Under the pieces are notes generated by a model. That model made no database searches and had not been told where the DNA came from. It saw only the letters and a program-made list of their open reading frames with translations. Of a DNA stretch of 64,000 bases, positions 1-13,000 are shown piece by piece. Numbering within the stretch: position 1 is the first letter of the stretch; every line of letters begins with the position of its first letter. A program made the position numbers and the translations under genes. The stretch covers positions 124,001-188,000 of the forward strand of contig JAWPHD010001822.1 in assembly GCA_037043455.1 (NCBI GenBank). The letters are read 5' to 3'. The DNA is from Cyrtodaria siliqua (Eukaryota > Mollusca > Bivalvia > Adapedonta > Hiatellidae).

Positions 1-386
1 CCCTCTTGTGACGGTTTGTTGATCAAGAAAAAAGCTAAGCTACAATTCAGAAGTTTAAATCTACGAAATTTACGGTTTGTCTTACTCATCCACCATCACA
101 CGGTACAATTATGCCAGGAAAAAGACCGGCAAGGCAGTACCAGCTGCAAGAGCTCCTGGGATAAAGCGTAGGAGGGTATTATCGGCGCCACAACAGGGCA
201 GCAGCAGATCTTTGACCACGCCCATGCAGAAACAAGCGGCGGCCACGTACAGTACTAGGAAAACGGCTGCACAAAAAAGCCGTCAGCAACACACACCAAG
301 CCGAAGCCTCAGATAGTTGACAAGGAAAACGGAAGTGACCGTTCAGGTAATGATAGTGACGATTTAGTGAGTCAGACGTCAATGAT

Positions 387-1211
387 ATGTTCCAAAACGT
401 AACAACATTAAAATTCCCAGATGCATTTGGTTTTGATAAAACACCAGAGCTACAGGGTAGCGTATTCGATCCAGTTGGCATTCACGTACCTCTTAAAGTT
501 AAAGAAAGAATTTGGGAAGGTGGGTTTGTGGATTTCCCAATGTTGCTTAAATCGGCTAGAGAAATTAAAGGTTATAGTGAGCACAGTGATCCCGGGAAAA
601 TCTAGATAAATAATGGGTTGATTTACGTTGCAAAGGTAATCTCAGAGCCCCCTCTTAAAATCGAGAAGTGGACATCCGATTTCATGGTCTACAAAAGTGT
701 CATGCTGGAAAAGCACAAGACACGTCGTGGGCAAGAATTACTCAAATACATGAGGGACATACGATTAGCGGCGAGTCGGTCAGACAGGTGAATTAAATAT
801 GACAAGCAATTTCGTCTTAATAAAGTCAGGGACCCCCATTCATCTTGGGGTGTTATCAATACTGAATACTGGCTCCTCAACGTTAACAGCAGTTTCGAGT
901 CTAGACCAACATTTAATAAATATTCCGGTCATTTCACCCCGAAACATGTTGAGGGCATCCATAAGCCAAATTTTCACAGTGGGCCGAAACAACCCTTGAC
1001 GGCAAATAGAACATTTAAACAAGCGTCAAGGCCAACTTCAAATTGCTGCAATTACTTCAATAATGGATCTGAATGCCCATTCTTCCCTCGTTGCAGATTC
1101 AACCATGCCTGTTCAAATTGTGGAGGGAAACATAGTAAAGTCAGCTGTAGGGTCGGCCAAAGTAAGGGAGGATATCAGTCAAATCACACAATTTTCGGCA
1201 GAAAACATTAA
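387..1211 (+). pseudogene. Ngaro gag-like ORF, broken
   Basis: Nucleocapsid-like protein of the element. Frame-3 peptide HVPLKVKERIWEGGFVDFP is followed, after shifts near 600 and a stop near 790, by KWTSDFMVYKSVMLEK, QELLKYMRDIRLAASR and DPHSSWGVINTEYWL. The zinc finger, encoded about 1045-1160, is CCNYFNNGSECPFFPRCRFN, then HACSNCGGKHSKVSC. These blocks are typical of Ngaro/DIRS gag proteins. A basic ORF at 77-316 may be its N-terminus, but I cannot support that. Confidence 0.75.
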
Positions 1212-2797
1212 TAGATACATGCTTGGGACTACACCCCTTGTGTTAGACAAACTTATATTCTACCTTGATTTGTATCCTAACAGAAGTGCAGCATCGGACC
1301 TTATAATGGGGTTAATGTCAGGTTTCTCGATGCATTACACAGGCCCCAGAAGGCCTAGAGAATCCCCAATTTTTAAAAGCGCAGTCACTGCATTACGTTT
1401 TAAAAGACAAAATTCAAAAAGAATTAGCAGCAGGAAGAATCGCTGGCCCATTAACAAGCAAACCTTTCGCTACTCTACAGGTATCTCCAATAGGTCTAGT
1501 TCCGAAAAAAGATGGGGATTACAGGATGATCCACCACCTGTCCTACCCAATGGACGATATAATTAACTTTCATATCGATGAACAATTCTGTTCTGTTTCT
1601 TACTCCAGTATCGACGAAGCAGCTGTTCTAATTTATGAACTTGGGAAAGGTGCCTTTCTAAGTAAGGCAGATGTCAAGTCTCTTTTCGGCTTCTAAGAAT
1701 AGCGCCAGAAGACTTCGAACGACTGGGTTTTAAATTTCAAAGTCAATATTTTTTCGACAAAATGCTACCTTTTGGGTCTAGTATTAGTTGCTCGGTTTGG
1801 GAGAAATTTGCAACTTCTTTGCATTCATGGGTGGTACAGGAAGAGAGTAAAAATAAGGCAATTTTACATTATCTGGACGATTTCTTGTTTGGGGAACCAG
1901 CTACTTCAATGACCCCAGGGGGTACATTACATAGATTTGAAAAGATCTGCACTTGTTTAGGGGTACCGCTTGCTAGCAAAAAAACGGAGCGGCCTACTAC
2001 ATGCCTAGTATTCCTAGGAATCGAATTTGATACCATTACAATGGTTATGAGACTCCCACAAGAAACATTGGTAGCCTTGAAACAAACAATTGAATCTACT
2101 TTAAAAACCAAGAAGGTCACTCTCACGGAAATGCAGTCCTTGCTGAGGCTACTCAATGTAAGGTAGTTGCCCCAGGCTGAGCCTTTTGCCGTAGGCTTAT
2201 TAACTCAACCATAGGTGTTAAGAAGCCCTACCATAAGATCAGAATTTCACAAAATATGAGGGCTGGTCTTTCACTTTGGTTACAGTTTCTAGATTCGTAC
2301 AATGGTGTCACGGTCATCACAAATAATCAATGGGCTTCCAATGAAAGTCTAGAGCTATATACAGATAGTGCAGGGGAAGCTTCAGGGGGGTTCGGGATTT
2401 ATTTTGCTGGTAAATTGGTCTAGCCCAAAAAATGGGTGGACTCTGATATTATCAGAGACATGACCTTCCTTGAACTGTTCCCAGTAGTAGCAGCCATCAT
2501 ACTGTGGGCATCCACTTTGCCAAATAAAAAAGTTCTCTTCCATATCAATAACCACAAGCTGTGGTACAGGTGGTTAACACAAAAACATGCAAATCAGATA
2601 GGGTGATGAATTTGGTTAGACAAATGGTTTTAACTACTCTAACACAAAATATTTTAATTCGGACAGAGTATATTTCCTCTAAAGAAAATCACATTGCTGA
2701 CTCTCTTTCGCGTTCTCAGTGGGGAAGGTTCAGGCGAGAAGCACCAGACGCAGACCAGTGGCTAATGAAATTGCCTCCACAGATCTGGGAAATATAA
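1212..2797 (+). pseudogene. Ngaro reverse transcriptase-RNase H, broken
   Basis: Copies element RNA into DNA. PLVLDKLIFYLDLYPNRSAA and FSMHYTGPRRPRES open the domain. A shift near 1385 leads to ELAAGRIAGP, PIGLVPKKDGDYRMIHHLSY and GAFLSKADVKS. A one-base deletion near 1682 precedes ILHYLDDFLFG, the catalytic YxDD-type motif with both Asp present. RNase H follows in another frame with ELYTDSAGEASGGFG (about 2352) and an in-frame stop at 2421-2423. The last part, YISSKENHIADSLSRSQW, lies in frame 2 after another shift near 2560. Confidence 0.85.
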
Positions 2798-3435
2798 CAA
2801 AGCTAGCTCAGGCTCTAGTCGACAGCTCTATTTCTTACAATACAAAGAAAGCATATAAGGCAGCCATTGTCAAGCTCGAACATTTCAGAAAATTATATAG
2901 CCTCAAACAAGTATGGCCTGTGCCAGCTCATGACCTGCTTAATTTCGTGGCCTACTTGTCCATAGAAAGTATTTCAGCATCCTCAATTGCAACCTTTCTG
3001 TCTGGCATTGCTTACGTACACAAAGTCAAAGGAACACATCACACAACAAAATCTTTTATAGTTGGAAAAGCAGTTGAGGGTCTGCGTCGCTTACAAGGTG
3101 GGGTAAATAGGGACGTTAGAGCACCCATCACACTCAATCTACTTGACAAACTAGTGGCATGCCTGCATAGTATCAGTGCTACTGGTTTCGAAGAATCATT
3201 ATTTGCTGCAGCATTTTCACTTGCATTCTTTGCACTTTTGCAGGTTGGCGAATTTACACAGAGCAATAAACACACCCATAGTGTTAAACTGATAAAAATA
3301 CAAGACGTGCAGTTAGTTGGCTGGTCAATCCAGCTGACAATAAGATGGTCAAAAACAGATCAATGTGGAAAAATAATGGCCATGGGTAGATGGAAATCCA
3401 GCGTATATACTCGATACATTCGATTAGACTGCTAG
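2719..3435 (+). pseudogene. Ngaro tyrosine recombinase, internally deleted
   Basis: The element's integrase. The SAM-like N-terminal domain is intact (SISYNTKKAYKAAIVKLEHF, then FLSGIAYVHKVKGTHHTTKS). The first catalytic Arg, normally in an LRVGEL-type block, is Gln here (LLQVGEFT, codon 3241-3243). After RWSKTDQCGK the sequence jumps straight to AMGRWKSSVYTRYIRL, so the stretch with the HxxR motif is missing and only the terminal Tyr segment remains (junction about 3372-3381). This is an inactive recombinase. Confidence 0.85.
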
Positions 3436-4072
3436 ATACTAATACAAACAAAGTTTTTGCAGGTACGCCCACCAATATCTGGCTGGTGGGATCATCGTTT
3501 GTATACTGGGCTGGTGTTGCAGCAAAAGAAACGGACCAGTCAGAATTGCAAAGCAGAGGGCTGTCTCCATATTGGGTTGGTGAGCGAGGTTTAACAATGG
3601 ACAGATTGGATGGTCTAATTGATCAAAAACGTAAACGCAACCTCACCCGGATTATTTACTAATCCATTGTGGGTCAAACGATTTAACAACAGAAAACCTA
3701 TCGGGGAAACAATTAATAGAAAATGCAAAGTGTTCATTGCTAAGATACCATGCTCTATTCCAAAACACGACTTTAATTTGGTCAACATTACTTCCTCGCC
3801 GATATTGGCACTTTGCCCCATTGAATGCTGGTCCTATGTTAGACAAGAAACGAAAAAGGGTTAACAGTGCTATTAAGAAATTTGTGTTGGATATGGGGGG
3901 AAAAGTGATAGACAACGAAAGTTGCATTTCTGTACATGATGTGGTATTGTACAGGACTGATGGAACCAACTTGTCAAAACTTGGCAACCGGGTGTTACTT
4001 AAAAACTGGAAAGGGGGAATTGAAAATATAGTATTCGAAAAGCAGTCGTGCTTCCCCATCTCCTCTGTGTAG
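3430..4072 (+). pseudogene. SGNH (GDSL-like) hydrolase domain of Ngaro, broken
   Basis: Some Ngaro elements carry an SGNH hydrolase of unknown role. Block I is NIWLVGSSFVYWAG (about 3470) with the nucleophile Ser. Block III is DYLLIHCGSND (about 3650), reached after a frameshift near 3640. Block V, normally DGVHLS, reads TDGTNLSKLGN, with Asn at 3968-3970 in place of the catalytic His. The frame otherwise runs open from about 3650 to 4072. The domain is recognisable but lacks a complete triad. Confidence 0.8.
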
Positions 4073-4862
4073 GGGCAGATTTGTATGGCGAGTTTTTGTG
4101 GAGGTGAACATCGGTGTGTCTGGGTAGATGTTCATGTGGCAGTCCCGGGAGACTGATGTTATTTGGGGCGTGCCACCTGGCATTTTCTCCTGACCTGACA
4201 TGCTACCAAGCTGCAGGGTGAACGTTACCAAGGTTAATATTAATGTATGTGTTGTATTGTGGGGTTTACATCTGGGTAACGATGGAACCCCCTCCACCTT
4301 TATGTATAGAGGGGAGGCCCAGTTTCAGCCAACTGTTGGGCACTTGTTTCTAGCGGGGGAAAGGGTAATACAGGTGGTCCCCAATGGCTGTCCATGGTAC
4401 GGTAGTCTGGTAATTAAGTATCGGGACTGGACACTATGTTAACATGGGCCGCTGGTTTGCCAGTATGTCTCGGGCAATCGGTTGTCTCACCGGGCCTCAA
4501 CAAAAAATTGTAATTTCTAATAGATATACTCTGTAGGCAAAATACATGCCACTACTGTTACGTAGTATTATAACTTACCATATGTTAATGGTACATGATG
4601 TACATGTAAAATAAAAATGTTATTTGAAAGAAAGTAGTTCTTATTGCCGGGTTTCACATTCTTCAATGAAGAATGAACATAACTCAAGCATTCGTCACGC
4701 ACACACCAAGTTGTATATTATTTAATGCGACATTGCATAAGCTCATCTGTTTTTTGGCCAATACAGCTTAAAACTACACAAAGGTATGACAATCCAGTAC
4801 AGCTTTCAAGTGGATGTGAATTTTAAAGTCTATGTCCTATTAAAAATAACATTTCAACTTAC
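4073..4862. other. 3' part of Ngaro and short intron remainder
   Basis: Up to about 4640 this is the untranslated 3' region of the Ngaro element, G-rich at first (GGGG runs near 4150 and 4260) and ending with an AATAAA-type signal. The open stretch at 4200-4442 resembles no known protein. From 4640 to the exon 25 donor nothing is recognisable. Confidence 0.4.
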
Positions 4863-5087
4863 AAATTCTTCTTCCTTAAACATGAAGTGGTCTGGCTTTG
4901 TTTGTTTCAATTCCACTATCTTTGAGCTACATTCAGGCCAGACATGGTTCATGGTACAGAAGTATGCGAGGCGCGGAGCTAGGGACTGGTAAGACATGTG
5001 CACACACACCAATTTGTGAAGCAAGCTTCGCTCCTGGAGGTCACCTGACATCTGACTGGTTACATAGTTGACAGACTGGATCACTAA
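4863..5087 (-). CDS. RNF213: RNF213-like exon 25 of 25 visible
   Basis: 225 nt, phase 0 both ends, reading LVIQSVNYVTSQMSGDLQER, KLVCVHMSYQSLAPRLAYF and DHFMFKEEEF. Acceptor TACCTCTACAG, donor GTAAGTTG. The pattern EE.L..LQ.......... followed by VH.AYQ....RL aligns with the helical region before the RING. No later exon of this gene is visible, so the next intron exceeds 4.8 kb and holds the Ngaro element. Confidence 0.82.
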
Positions 5088-6983
5088 CTGTAGAGGTAGA
5101 TATTGTGTCAAAATTATCGTGTAATTACAGTTAGAGTTTTTTTTAACCTGTTTATAATATTTATTTTGGTCAGATTTTTGTTTTAAGTAAAACATTTTAG
5201 GCAAAATCATGTCAACCTGAGTTCATCCAGTACTTGTTATTTTTTTGTTGCATGTCTCCGGATAAAATTTCAGCTCCCCTATGACCTATAGGCCCCCAAA
5301 GCAATAGGGTTGCTCCTCAAACTAAGGGCAATGTACCAGGGAAACAGATTAGCACTCGCCCAGTCGCCCATGGCTCCTCAAACTAAGGGCAATGTACCAG
5401 GCAAACCGATTAGCACTCGCCCAGTCGCCCATGGCGAGTAAAAAATTTGACTTTCACGCACCCAGGTGGTGACCAAAAATATTCAAATCCAAAAAACGGC
5501 AAGGGACGTAATTCATTGAAAACAAACATTGAATTTCGAGGATTTTACCCCGCAGATGTTTTTTTAGTCCCGTGAACTACGTACTTTTGGCTGAAATAAA
5601 TAGACAAACCCTGAACTAAATAATAATAAAACAAACTTTTGTTTTTATTTTCATGACAGTTTGTTGACTCTCATTTTCACTGTGAAAACAAGACAATGTT
5701 CGAGATGTTGCGATGTACGGTTTCCCAAAAAACTGTGTTACGGTCCTTCGCGTTTCGAATGATCATGTAAAATCAGATGTCCATGAGGACAAGTAACATT
5801 TGCTGGTATAAAATCAACATTAAAACAGACATGGTAGTGTTTATTTTACACATCATCATTTTACATTACATCATTATTCTTGTTATAATTTGAAGGGTCA
5901 ATCATTAGGTTGCACTCCGGTTTTTGGATATTCTAAAATGCGGCGCTTTTAGAAATCGTCAATAATATGGCAGAGAATCATGTTGATAGAAAGGTATCAT
6001 ATATGAATTATAATAATATACGTGTTATTAGGAAGGCACCAACTTGACAAACACACAAGAAAATATTATCCTTTATTAAAAGGTTTGATCGTATATTAAA
6101 TATTTTTGGCAAATATTGGGCGCGGCTCCAAATAGCGGGCTGCCGGCAACACATACATATATAATGGCAGCCCTTAACATGATTCACAAAAGAGGGCATG
6201 GCCCATAAGCCTGATACCCTTAATGAAGCCCCAGTAGGCTTAAACAAAATATGAAGCCCCGATAGGCTTAAACAAAAGAGGGCATGGTACAACAGCCTTA
6301 TACCCTTAGTGAAGCCCCAACAGGCTTAAATAAAATGTTTATTCAAAACTCTAATTCTAAAGTAAAATGTTTCTTCATTTAATCACTTGAAAGTTATTTC
6401 TTTTCTAAAGATTACAATAATGTGCACGACCGAACTAGGCATGATGCACCAACAATCAGCCCCAAAAGGCATTTATTATTATTATATAGACATTTATCCG
6501 TGTTATTATTGTTTTTAGTTTCAGTGTTGTTGTTTTTTTGTTGTTTTTTGTTGTTGTTTTTTTTGTTGTTTTTTTTGTGGGTTATTTATTCATTTTACTT
6601 TTTATTGATATACATTATAATTTTTTTTTTTTTTTTTTTTTTTTTTTATTTTTTTATTTTTTTTTTTATTATTTATTTGTTATAGGTAATAGCATCCATA
6701 TCTCGAAATATGTATTTATTAAACTACATATAGCTTTATGTAGATAAGCTTTATTTGCATATATTTTCCTTCTTTTTCTTCTTCTTCTTCTTCTTCTTCT
6801 TCTTCTTTTTCTCCTTCTTCTGCTGCTTTCTCATTTTTTATTATTTTTTTAATTTTTTTTTAGTGTATATGTCTTTAGATACTTATATTATGCCTATTCT
6901 AACAAAAAAACAACAAGAGAAATGATAATACATATATAATAATAATAATAATATTATTATTTATTTATTTCTTTATTTATTTT

Positions 6984-7014
<31 letters not shown>

Positions 7015-10000
7015 TTGATGTATTTATTTATTTATTGATGTATTTATTTATTTATTGATGATTTATTTATTTATGTAAATTATTTATTTATTTGAGAAAA
7101 CCTATACAACTCTGCAAGTTGATGCGAGATATTAATATTGTTGTTGTTTATGAAACAAGCACCTTACATTTGTCCGAGTCTGTTCTGGCAAGTGTGTGAA
7201 CTGCTAATGCCATTTAATAATTTGCCATTTCTAAAACAATAGCGTATGTACCTTTAAAATTCAAGCCATTAATTCGCAATAAGTGTTACAATGTGAGCGG
7301 ATTTCTGGCAAGTGTCCAATAACGACAGCTGAGTCAAGTGTGCACTGGTGGAATGCGTCGAATTGGGTCGCCTGCAAATTATACATTATACATGCCGGCG
7401 ACCTCTGTACTTCACACGCTTACTTGCAAGGAAAGAAAGGGTTATCAAAATTAATTACAAAGTTAACATGCATTACAAACTATCTACCTCAATATGAGCA
7501 CGCCAGTTTAAATTCAGAAATTATCCTAATTAACGGCATGGATTTATGTGTACATATAAATCCATGTTAACGGCAATATAAGCTGTATATGCTGACGTTA
7601 CGAGACAAAGCATCCAGACGAAACACAAATCATCAACATTCTGATTAATTTGAAAGCATCTGGAATAGAAATTATGGCGGAATACTTATTAACAGAAGCT
7701 CATTATGCTATTGCAAACAAATAAGAAAATTGACCCAAAGGAAAGGGAGAAAAAAATCATTATTTTACATAACATGAACAAAATTACATACCGCTGTCAT
7801 TAAGTTCTGGCCGGGGAAGGCAGAAAATAGATTGCGCATGCGCAATTAAACGAATATTACAATTGCAGAGCAAGCTAACAAAACCGTGGGTGCTGCCTCC
7901 CAATAACTCTGGCTATTATTGGAGTAATAGCCCGTATTAGTAAAATTTATTTATAAAAAAAATAAAACATTAATTTAATAATATCTTTTTTTAATCTTTT
8001 ATTACAATAATTTACATATTCTAGTTATGTTTATTTATAACAAAACTCATTAAAAATACTATTTATAATGTAATAGATAACTTGGACTATTCTTATTTTT
8101 CTGTCTGGCTCTTTGTGTTTTTCTTAAGGAAAGAAGGATCATGGAATTTAATTTTGCTCAATTAACAACACTGAATACTGAGTGTTGGAGAATGGAAGAT
8201 TTGTTTGTTTGATTTTTTCTTTGTTTGTTTTAAAATAAATAATTCTATTGATTAAACAGATCATTATCAGTTCTAAAGTTGTTCCGAAGATTGGTATAAT
8301 AAAGCATTTAGTAAGTATACGTATACATAAGTATACTTACTCCCTGAATAAAGTGTCATGCGACACTCTGGGCTACTGATTCTAAAGTTGGGCCCCTAAC
8401 TTTTGCAAGCAAGGGGCCCAGCTGGCTCTAGTCCAAACATGTTAAGCTTCATCCCTGCATACCAGTTTCATGAGCGTGGGTATTATATTCCGTCACTTAT
8501 CTGGTGGAATGCATATGTCCATATGAAGTCACGACAACCTTCACCTTTGACCTCATGACCCCAAAAGCAATATCATTTCTCACCAAGAGCAATGTATAAA
8601 AGTAATTTTATGAGCAAAGGTGTTGCTTCAAGTGCATAAGGTGTTGCTTCAAGTGCATATTTCCATGTGAGCTTATGGCAACCTTGATCTATTGGCCAAT
8701 CAATAAGGTTCCTCCTATCATCAAGAACAATGTAACTTCAACGTTCATGAGCATGGGTCTTATAATTTTAGAGTTATTGTGCACGCGAAACATGTATCCA
8801 TATGAGGTCATTGTGACCTTGACCTTTGACCTACTGAAATTCCCCAAAATATTGGCTTGTCCTCTCACTAAGGGCAATGCACCTGTGAAATACATGAGGG
8901 TGGATGTTGCACTTTCAAAGTTAATGCACATTATCAGTGTTTATGGACATACTAACAAACAGTCGGACGATTATTATGTCCTGTTTTTTAAAACGGGGGG
9001 TATAAAAACATACCAAGTGCTCCTCCTTTGAATGCGAGTGGTACATGACATGCACAAAGTCATGGATGTACTCCTGAACTACCTCCTGTACAATGGTGGA
9101 GTCTACGTTCATGAGCAGCTTCCCGAGAGGAGTGCCACTGAGGACTTGCACCAACAGCACAACCTTGTGACTGGGTCCCTCTTCTTCTATAAGAGAAAAC
9201 AATGCAATACTATTAACTACAAATTGTAACTAATATAAATCAATCTAAAACTGTTGAAAAAACTATGATTTAATAGATCAACACTTTCTTTCAATTTATG
9301 AGCAGAAATAAACATAAATACATTATATACAAATGAATAATATTATCTTCTAGTTACCTTCCGATTTAGGGTTAGTTATTTCTGTGGTTTTCAGTATTTC
9401 AGCTATCTGTTCATGTATTAACCATGAGAATGGCAGATGACACTGGAACACATGACCTTCACATCCTGTTGTCATGACAACGGCCTCTTGAAGGTCACTT
9501 TGTCTTGTCGGTGATTGAAGGTTGGAATACTAAATAACAAATACAACTAAAGCACATAATAATGGATCACATTTTGGAATCAACAATTTTAAAATGATAT
9601 GAAATATTTTGAAGTCCTTTATCCACATTGTTTATACTGAGGGTCAAAACGCGAAAAACTAGGTATTACAAAGCCAATCCCCAGTTTATTACTATCCATG
9701 CAATTCAATCCAGTTACCTTTAAAGAAACTAAAATAACTGAGCGGAAATGATGTTCCAATACATGGTTAAAGAGACCTTTACCCAAGTAACTTGAACAGC
9801 AATCCTATAAGATACTTTTTATTTAGGATAGCTGAAGATAACCAAGATATTTTCTTTTGATAACTTTTGCGAAAGTTAAGTTAAAGATCAGAATGTTCTC
9901 TGTTTATAGAATTAGTGACCTTTATCCTCAAACCTTGTGAGATATGAGATTTCATCCTGATACCTTTAAAAAGCTAAAGTAATTGAACAAAATTGGATGC

Positions 10001-13000
10001 CAGTCTGCCCGCCCACCCACCCGCACCCACAATGACATTTAGTAATCGAATAACCAGAATTTACTATTGGAAAAAACTGGTTAAAGCAGATAAACAGCAT
10101 TAATATAATTTCTATATCTATTACATCCCTATGCAATTTATTTTGGTAATAATTATAAGTCTTTGCAACTTAGAGTTAAACCAGCTACCTCCAAACACTG
10201 TTATGGTTCTCTGTTTACTGTTTAGAATCTTTGTCACATTTCTGGAGGTTTCTACAAGTCTCTAATAAAATAGTTTTTTTTCTAAACTTTCTTTAGAGTG
10301 TGCACTCAAATTCAAATGTATTGGATGTGACCTTGTCCTTAGTAGAATACTGTAAAATCTAATAAGAATGAAAACCTTAAGCTGGAGTGCCCCTGGTGTG
10401 TTTAAGATGGACAACCACAGGTCTAGTTTCCATGGCAACCTGTCATCCTGCAGAATGTTGAGGTTTTGGTTTGTGTCTAGGTAGGCTATGATACCAGCCA
10501 GGATCGGTGAAATCTTCGACTCCAATATTTGTAGGCAGGAACGTCTAGGTACGAAATCAAACATTAACTGAGTCGCAGCTTGCAAACAAAGTGGCAAAAA
10601 ACACTGCCACTTCAAAGAGACAAAAACTTAATTACCTATATTAAACTGATAAATTAATGCTAGCAGTTTATTATTTTGTAAGATGCCCGGAATGTCTCCA
10701 ATACTTTCGGCTGAGAAATGGCTATGAGAATCTTCAGGCAGAAAAAAAAGCAAAACACTGTTGAAATAAAAAGTTATATGAGCTGAGAGACGTAACTGTA
10801 ATGAAATGCTGTACCTGAATGTCCCAGCCTTGTGTATACTTTCAAACTTGGCAGCTTCTTCCACCAGCCACTGTTTAGCTCCATACGCATTTGATTCCTT
10901 CTCCTTTAGTAAGCAGGCAATAAGACGACTCACACCTTCCAAGAATGGCTGGTCACCTGCATGGCAATTATTAATAGTGTAAATTTCTTGTATAGAGTTC
11001 CCTTCTTCCGACCAAGAGTACATAGAACATGAAAGATGCATCAACATTTTCAACACCAAGATGAAGTAAACCTAAACTAGAACTATCAATGAAGGTGATG
11101 AATACCCCCGCTTAAATTCTAAGTCAAACAAAGGGCCATAATTCTGTAACCCATTCAAAAATGTTTGAGAAATGCAACCAATAAAAATGCGTTATGCGAC
11201 AGGACAAAAGTTACATTACGGACAGCGTGATTCCTATATAGCCCAGCTTTCACTTTGTAAAAGCTTGGAACAGACAAATTAAAGAAAGATCAACTAAAAT
11301 TATGCATGGCAGGTACTAATGCAGTCTATCACTCCAAATGCCATACTCAATAATGCTCTAAACGAACAAGAGACTGTTAAATGCTCTAAACGAACAAGAG
11401 ACTGTTAACATAGGCACAAAGTTTCAAAAAATATTACATCTTCCAGGGGCATTCAATAAATTTTGTCACTAAATGGCTTCCATAGAAAATGAATGATATA
11501 ACTGCACATAAAAAAGGACATTTCAAGTTTATTTCAATACCAATATACAGGAAAAATCGGGATTTATTCTGATAACACTTGATGGAGTTATTTATTGTTG
11601 TATTATATGCACTCGTGTAAAGCGGCTAAATTGTTCAATGTTAAAATGAAATATCTGAAATTAGGTCTTATATTAAAGCATGCTGTGCTTTAAAATTACC
11701 AAAGCAGATACATGCTGAATTGTGTGGCATATACAGCACCTATGATGTTACTTTGAGAACAGTTTTCAGATGGGTAAAGATAAGACAAACGACCAGGCAG
11801 ACCAGTTGTTGCAGCAACAAAAGCAAAACATTGCTTCTGTGAATGCAATGGCTGAAGAGGATGGGCATTATACTGATTCTGAGATAGCTCATGGGCTGGG
11901 CATTTCAGAAGGCAGTGTCCATCACATACTGACCTACTGTTTAAAATTAAAGAAACTTTGTGCCCGATGGATCCCTAATTTGGTGACATCAGAACAAATG
12001 GCTAAATGTTTGAAATGTGCAAAAGATCTCCTGAAAAAAATAATTGTAATCCAAGAAAAGTTTCTGAGTTTCTTACCGGGGATGAGACATGGGTTTCTTA
12101 TTTTGAACCACGCGACGCATGCATAACAAAAATGCTTGGAAAAAAATCGGACAAGGCCAGTGATTGCTAATTAGACAAAAAGGTCCTTCATTCCATTTTT
12201 TTTCAATTCTAGCGGCCCTGTAGTTCATGCAAAGAAAGGAAAACCATCACAGGTAAACAGAGATAAGGTAATTAAGTCTGTCAAACAATTCTACTATTTT
12301 CATTACAGAATTGTTAGCGTCCGAGTAAAGTTTTGTATGGCATCAAGCCTCATCTAACAAGCGAACTTGTCCAGTCTTTTTTGATGCAAGAAAAAGTAGT
12401 ACAGCTTGACCACCCACACTATTCACCTGACCTAAGTCTCTGTGACTTTTTCCTATTTCCATTGCTCAAGAAAATGCTCTCTGGGAAACATGATGCTTCA
12501 GGAAGTGCTCTCCGTAGAGCAGTCTTCTAGTATCTCAACGATATACAAAGGAGACTACTTTGCATCATTTACTTCATGGGTAGCTTGATTGCAAAAGTGT
12601 GTTTCTGTTAAGAGGGAATACTCTGAAGGATTATGATAGAAAACCAAGCAATATACATAATATATTTTGGTTCAAATTTCCAATAACAGAATTTATTAAA
12701 TGCCCCTTGTACTTTGTGGGTATATTAGTGAGTTATTTAGGATGATGAATATCCCACCCTTTTAGTTTATGATAACCATACTCCATTTATTGTGGAACAG
12801 TTATAGCTCCAGTGGACCCTGTCTGTATGTTTTATTGTGGTTCTTGCTGTATTGTCATACTTACCATTCTCTGTTTTACTGTGGAACAGTTTAAGCACCA
12901 GTGGTACCCTGTCTGTAGTTCTGGCTGTATTTTCATCCTTGTCTTTCACCATAGACACAGCAGCCTGCACACAAGCAAGTATCAGACCCTTCACGTTCAG

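Larger units (their letters stand above)
60..4640 (+). mobile_element. Decayed Ngaro-type (DIRS-order) tyrosine-recombinase retroelement
   Basis: A retroelement in the last visible intron, antisense to RNF213. Order: gag with a CCCH/CCHC zinc finger, reverse transcriptase-RNase H, tyrosine recombinase, then an SGNH hydrolase, which is the layout known for Ngaro elements. All coding parts carry frameshifts or stops, so it is dead. A polyadenylation-type AATAAA lies near 4610, followed by a short tail (ATTGCCGG) near 4640. The split direct repeats expected of Ngaro were not found, so both ends are approximate, and the left end may lie before position 1. Confidence 0.8.

Noticed and set aside
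1..8. CCCTCTTG as the end of an oppositely oriented HINE-like element
   Set aside because: Only eight bases are in the window; too short to support the call.
6422..6747. Phe-rich open frames resembling membrane proteins
   Set aside because: Translation of a poly-T tract.
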